Positions 60,482 to 64,000 of a stretch of 64,000 bases of DNA are shown in pieces. Under the pieces are notes generated by a model that saw only the letters and a list, made by a program, of their open reading frames with translations, was not told where the DNA came from and did not search any database. This DNA is from Leeuwenhoekiella aestuarii. GTDB lineage: Bacteria; Bacteroidota; Bacteroidia; Flavobacteriales; Flavobacteriaceae. The position numbers were made by a program, and so were the translations under genes. The stretch is taken from NCBI RefSeq assembly GCF_004104055.1, contig NZ_QOVJ01000002.1:310001-374000 (forward strand), read 5' to 3'. Every line of letters starts with the position of its first letter. Position 1 is the stretch's first letter.

Positions 60482-61600
60482 TTATAAATTACGTTTATAA
60501 GTCCTTCTTCTTTTGTGTAAAACGTGGTCATATTTTTTCCAAAGCTGTTGTATGGCTTTGTTTTCTTCTAACTCAGGATTTGTTTCAACCTGTGTAATTC
60601 CGTTAGCAGAAAATAGATCTTGCATCGCTTGAAATATAACAGCTGTCACTCCTTTTCCTTGATATTCAGGATCAATACCTATCAGGTAAAAAGCTGCAGT
60701 ATCATTTTGTTTACGGGCTTTTAAAAGGTGTATAAAACCAAAAGGCCATAAACTTCCATTAGCTTTTTTAAGCGCTTTACTAAATGAAGGCATTGTGATT
60801 GCAAAGGCAATTAATTTTCCTTCAGCATTCTCAATACATTTTATATAATGTGGATTGATATACTTGATGTACTTATCCTTATAGTGATCGATCTGGTATT
60901 GTTGAATAGGAACAAATGTGCTGAGATCGTTATAGGTTTTGTTCAGTAACCCAAACATATCATCTACATAAGGCAAAATCTCTTTGCTGTTATTAAAATG
61001 AATCAATTTTAGTTTGTAACGCTCTGTAATTATTCGAGCAAACTTTTCTACTTTCTCAGGAGATTTTTCAGGAATCTGAATTTTATATTCTACCCATTCT
61101 GAAGCTTTCTCAAAGTTTAGCTTCTCAAAATGCTCTTTATAATAGGGGTGGTTATACCACGTGATCATAGTATTGAGATACTCAAAACCTTCTACTAGCA
61201 TCCCGGCTTTTTCCATATTGCTAAAACCTACGGGACCTTCAATCCAATTAAGGTCATTAGTTCTTCCTATTTCTTCAATCTGAGAAATCAAGGCTTTAGT
61301 AACTTCAAGGTCATCAATAACATCAAACCAGCCAAAACGCATTTTTGGTTTGCCCTGCTCATTGATTTCAATATGATTAATGATAGCAGCGATGCGTCCT
61401 ACAGGCTTGTTTTCTTTAAAAGCCAGAAAAAAGCGCGCTTCGGCATTTTTAAAAACAGGATTCTTTTCTGGATCCATGCTTTCGAGTTCGTCATTAACTA
61501 ATGGCGGAACCCAATTTGTGCTTTTATCATATAGTGAGAACGGGAATTTGACAAATTGTGTCAATTCCTGTTTCGTTTTCATTTCCTTAATTGTAATCAT
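60482..61600 (-). CDS. GNAT-family N-acetyltransferase-like protein
   Basis: This 372-residue cytosolic protein has two GNAT-like halves. The C-terminal one has the acetyl-CoA loop IGIDPEYQGKGVTAVIFQAM. The N-terminal half contains ARFFLAFKENKPVGRIAAIINHI and IEGPVGFSNMEKAG. The latter is seen in a widespread family of unknown substrate annotated as GTP-cyclohydrolase-neighbour or hypothetical acetyltransferases. A 10-bp hairpin (60478-60503) covers its 3' end. Confidence 0.82.
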   Translation of the reverse strand: MITIKEMKTKQELTQFVKFPFSLYDKSTNWVPPLVNDELESMDPEKNPVFKNAEARFFLAFKENKPVGRIAAIINHIEINEQGKPKMRFGWFDVIDDLEVTKALISQIEEIGRTNDLNWIEGPVGFSNMEKAGMLVEGFEYLNTMITWYNHPYYKEHFEKLNFEKASEWVEYKIQIPEKSPEKVEKFARIITERYKLKLIHFNNSKEILPYVDDMFGLLNKTYNDLSTFVPIQQYQIDHYKDKYIKYINPHYIKCIENAEGKLIAFAITMPSFSKALKKANGSLWPFGFIHLLKARKQNDTAAFYLIGIDPEYQGKGVTAVIFQAMQDLFSANGITQVETNPELEENKAIQQLWKKYDHVLHKRRRTYKRNL

Positions 61601-61639
61601 TCTGCTCGAGTAATATAGCTTGTAAAGGTAACCGTATTT

Positions 61640-62530
61640 TTATTTCTGCGGAAGTAACTCGTCGTTACTATGAAAATCAAGACGGTAAGAAAGACCCAGT
61701 CCCAGTTGTTGGCGATTTGGTGTTTCTTTAAAATTAATTAATGCACTTATATCTACTTGTAAATCTTTGGTGATTAGATAAGCTCCACCAAACCGGAACA
61801 AATCATCAGCATAAATATCACTCATAATAACCTGAAATTCTGCAAATGCAGCAATTTTTGGGTTAAAGGAATGTGTCATTGTAGTTATCCATGCTTTGGT
61901 AGGATAATCGGTTAAAAACTGGTCGTATATAAAATTATTTACCCAAACCCAGCGACCCCAATTGTGTTGCGTAATGGCCACGACCTTAGGTGTAAAACCA
62001 GACTGACTTTCTGGTAAAAAAGGATTGTTATCCTCATAAACATAGTTAGCGCCAGAATAAATAGAAACTGCGGGTATTAAGGTACGCCACTTAAAAGCTC
62101 TGTTTGCGTGATAACTATAAACATTTATTTTTTCTTCATAGTTTTTATAAGGGTCATATAGCAAATATTTTACACCTGCAGTAACGATAGGAAAGCCGCT
62201 ATGGCTATATGGTTCAGTTGCTCCTGAAGTTGGATTGATTTCCTCATATAGATAAGATCCACTAAGATTAAATTCTAGTTGCTCTTTTATAGCTCCATAT
62301 CTAAATTGAAATTCACCACCAATATTATCAGTCTCAGTGTTTAAAAGATTATGAGATTCTTTTCCCATTGTAGCGCCCACTTCTGCCTGAAATACACCAC
62401 GACCTACTGCAAAAGCACCTTGAGATTGACCGGGGCGATTGGAGTTTAGTGTTTCAGTGTACTGAGATTTAGCTTGTTGCGTGCAAAAGCAAAACAAGAA
62501 GGTTAAACTAAAAATCAATTTAGCTGGCAT
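61640..62530 (-). CDS. Outer membrane protein of the phenol_MetA_deg-like family
   Basis: The 296-residue protein has a signal peptide (to about residue 22, AKSQ) and a beta-barrel-like alternation. The N-terminal SNRPGQSQGAFAVGRGVFQAEVG is typical of transporters annotated as MetA-pathway of phenol degradation. Later, ITQHNWGRWVWVNNFIYDQFL and GLGLSYRLDF support a barrel. A phenol link should not be assumed; substrate and role are unknown. Confidence 0.78.
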   Translation of the reverse strand: MPAKLIFSLTFLFCFCTQQAKSQYTETLNSNRPGQSQGAFAVGRGVFQAEVGATMGKESHNLLNTETDNIGGEFQFRYGAIKEQLEFNLSGSYLYEEINPTSGATEPYSHSGFPIVTAGVKYLLYDPYKNYEEKINVYSYHANRAFKWRTLIPAVSIYSGANYVYEDNNPFLPESQSGFTPKVVAITQHNWGRWVWVNNFIYDQFLTDYPTKAWITTMTHSFNPKIAAFAEFQVIMSDIYADDLFRFGGAYLITKDLQVDISALINFKETPNRQQLGLGLSYRLDFHSNDELLPQK

Positions 62531-62705
62531 AATCCTGAAATATTTAGGTTTAAAGTTTAGGTGATTAAATCCCTAATCAGACAAACATAGTGTAAAAATA
62601 AGAGATAGCCTAAAGATAGAAATAGAACCCTAAGATTTGGTTTTTATTCTTTTTTTAAGTCTAAAAAGAAGCTTAATGGTTAATTTTGTTTCAAATACCG
62701 TACAG

Positions 62706-62966
62706 ATGAAATTTATACAAACCCTTCTTATAATTCTCCTTATATTTTTTGGTCTACGCATTCTTTTTAGACTGTTAGCACCATATATTATGCGTTATAT
62801 AGCTAAAAAAGCAGGAGAGCGTTTTCAAAATATGGCTCAGGGATACTCTTCTCAAAATCAACCTCCTAAACCTGAAGGAGAAACAGTGATTGACGAAGTT
62901 CCCAGACGCGAGCATACTTCAAATAAAAACGTGGGTGAATATATCGATTACGAAGAAATTGACTAA
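62706..62966 (+). CDS. DUF4834 small membrane protein
   Basis: Starting at 62706 (MKFIQTLLIILLIFFGLRIL) gives an 86-residue protein with one N-terminal helix, a basic region (KKAGERFQNMAQG) and an acidic tail ending in YIDYEEID. This matches the flavobacterial DUF4834 family, usually found directly upstream of a YfhO gene as here (30-base gap). Earlier in-frame starts are not family-like. The function is unknown. Confidence 0.8.
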   Translation: MKFIQTLLIILLIFFGLRILFRLLAPYIMRYIAKKAGERFQNMAQGYSSQNQPPKPEGETVIDEVPRREHTSNKNVGEYIDYEEID

Positions 62967-62996
62967 TTTTCGCTCTCTAGTTTCTAGCAAATATTT

Positions 62997-64000
62997 ATGA
63001 ATTTTTCTTTAAAAAAAATAGGGCCACACCTCGCTGTGGTTTTGGTTTTTATAGTAACGGCATTGCTTTATTTTAGTCCGGTGCTTTCTGGTAAAAAAAT
63101 GTTTCAAAGCGATATACAACAATATCGCGGGATGGCTAGAGAGCAAATGGATTTCAGAGAGCAAACAGGAGAAGAACCGTATTGGACTGATGCGGCATTT
63201 GGAGGAATGCCTACCTATCAACTAGGAGCAAAATATCCTTTTAACTGGATAAAAAGTTTAGATCTTAGCATACGTTTTTTACCTAGGCCTGCAGATTATC
63301 TTTTCTTATATTTTATAGGTTTTTACATATTGTTACTTGTGCTTAAACTAGATTGGCGCTACGCAGGATTGGGAGCACTGGCTTTTGGCTTTTCAAGTTA
63401 TCTTATTATAATTCTTGGTGTTGGTCATAATGCAAAAGCACACGCAATTGCCTATATGCCGCTGGTTTTAGGCGGAATCATTCTCACCTTTCGTAAAAAA
63501 TATATTTGGGGTTTTGTGCTCACCACTGTTGCGATGGCTTTAGAAATTGTAGCCAATCACATGCAAATGACTTATTACCTGATGCTTCTGGTAATGGTTT
63601 TAGGAGCAGCCTATCTTATTGATGCTTTTCGTAAAAAAGAGTTACCACATTTCTTTAAGAGTGTAGGTATTTTGATACTTGCTGTTGGTCTTGCAATCGG
63701 TACTAATGCTGCAAATTTAATGGCAACTTCAGAATATAGCGCTTTTAGTACACGAGGAAAAAGTGAATTAACTATAACTCCAGACGGAAATCCTAAAACT
63801 GACGTGGGTGGGTTAGATAAAGCGTATATTAATCAATACAGTTATGGTATTTCAGAATCATTAGATTTGTTTATAGCTGGTTTATATGGAGGATCTAATT
63901 CTGAACCTTACAAAAAAGACAGTGCCTTTACAGAATTCTTAAAAAAACAAGGAGTTCCTGCAACTCAAGTACCTTCAATTTTTGGACAATTTGGTTTGTA
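62997..64000 (+). CDS. YfhO-family membrane protein, 3'-truncated by the window edge
   Basis: About 334 residues are visible and the frame runs off the window; the family is roughly 800 residues long. The sequence starts MNFSLKKIGPHLAVVLVFIV and has MFQSDIQQYRGMARE, AFGGMPTYQLGAKYP and many hydrophobic helices, including GVGHNAKAHAIAYMPLV. These match YfhO, a polytopic protein implicated in glycosylation of teichoic or other surface glycans. It is probably cotranscribed with the DUF4834 gene upstream. Confidence 0.85.
   Translation, partial: MNFSLKKIGPHLAVVLVFIVTALLYFSPVLSGKKMFQSDIQQYRGMAREQMDFREQTGEEPYWTDAAFGGMPTYQLGAKYPFNWIKSLDLSIRFLPRPADYLFLYFIGFYILLLVLKLDWRYAGLGALAFGFSSYLIIILGVGHNAKAHAIAYMPLVLGGIILTFRKKYIWGFVLTTVAMALEIVANHMQMTYYLMLLVMVLGAAYLIDAFRKKELPHFFKSVGILILAVGLAIGTNAANLMATSEYSAFSTRGKSELTITPDGNPKTDVGGLDKAYINQYSYGISESLDLFIAGLYGGSNSEPYKKDSAFTEFLKKQGVPATQVPSIFGQFGL

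Noticed and set aside
1-64000. CRISPR arrays, tRNA/rRNA genes, insertion sequences, prophage or integrative elements
   Set aside because: Reading both strands showed no spaced identical repeats of CRISPR type, no cloverleaf with conserved T-loop, and no transposase, integrase or phage structural gene.

Overview
The window looks like chromosomal DNA of a member of the Bacteroidetes, most likely a marine flavobacterium (Flavobacteriaceae). The evidence is an AT-rich base composition, TAnnTTTG promoter boxes in place of Shine-Dalgarno-led architecture, many Bacteroidetes-type lipoproteins and AQ-type signal peptides, a type IX secretion (T9SS) sorting domain, and the characteristic gene string bamD-rpoZ-coaBC-DUF4835-recN. 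I see no tRNA, rRNA, CRISPR array, insertion sequence or phage. Both ends are cut through genes: a membrane protein at the left and a YfhO-like protein at the right. No gene-free stretch exceeds 300 bases.

Left part (1-26 kb), mostly housekeeping. There is a split periplasmic 5'-nucleotidase; then dapA, bamD, rpoZ, coaBC, a PorD-like gene, recN and fabI on the plus strand. A glycosyltransferase, a YbbR protein, coaE and an OmpR-type two-component pair follow. A long minus-strand block carries miaA, a voltage-gated-type potassium channel, an exonuclease/GIY-YIG protein, yggS, a DUF1015 gene, a 3-hydroxybutyryl-CoA dehydrogenase and a SAM hydroxide adenosyltransferase. Then come phoH, purC and a sodium:amino-acid symporter.

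Centre (26.5-36.7 kb), the most interesting part. Seven tightly overlapping genes encode a receiver, an H-NOX haem domain, a cytosolic four-PAS histidine kinase, a FIST (NosP-type) sensor, a second cytosolic kinase, a free-standing Hpt protein and a LytTR response regulator. This reads as a complete multi-input phosphorelay for nitric oxide or another small ligand. Upstream are two direct repeats with an exact 21-bp period that fit the known LytTR operator geometry. A second 21-bp-period direct repeat lies in front of the next gene, a DUF4114 protein exported by the T9SS, which may be an output of the relay.

Right part (36.8-64 kb). This holds a beta-lactamase-fold serine hydrolase, a secreted PEP-synthase-like protein with glucan-water-dikinase domain order, an ECF sigma factor with a likely partner membrane protein, a type II NADH dehydrogenase and small DUF1801/YdeI genes. 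A distinctly GC-richer block follows (MFS transporter, tesA-like esterase, ybbA/ybbP-like exporter). Next come a SatD/DUF3307 pair behind four 28-bp tandem repeats, gamma-glutamyltransferase, AcpH, a PagL-like deacylase, glmM, an LpxL-like acyltransferase, a rhomboid protease and a SIMPL protein behind a well-matched sigma-54 promoter. A GNAT acetyltransferase, an outer-membrane protein and DUF4834 precede the right edge.

A dispersed 13-bp palindrome (consensus CTCGATTATCGAG) with conserved flanks recurs in at least five intergenic regions and is not explained by any gene.
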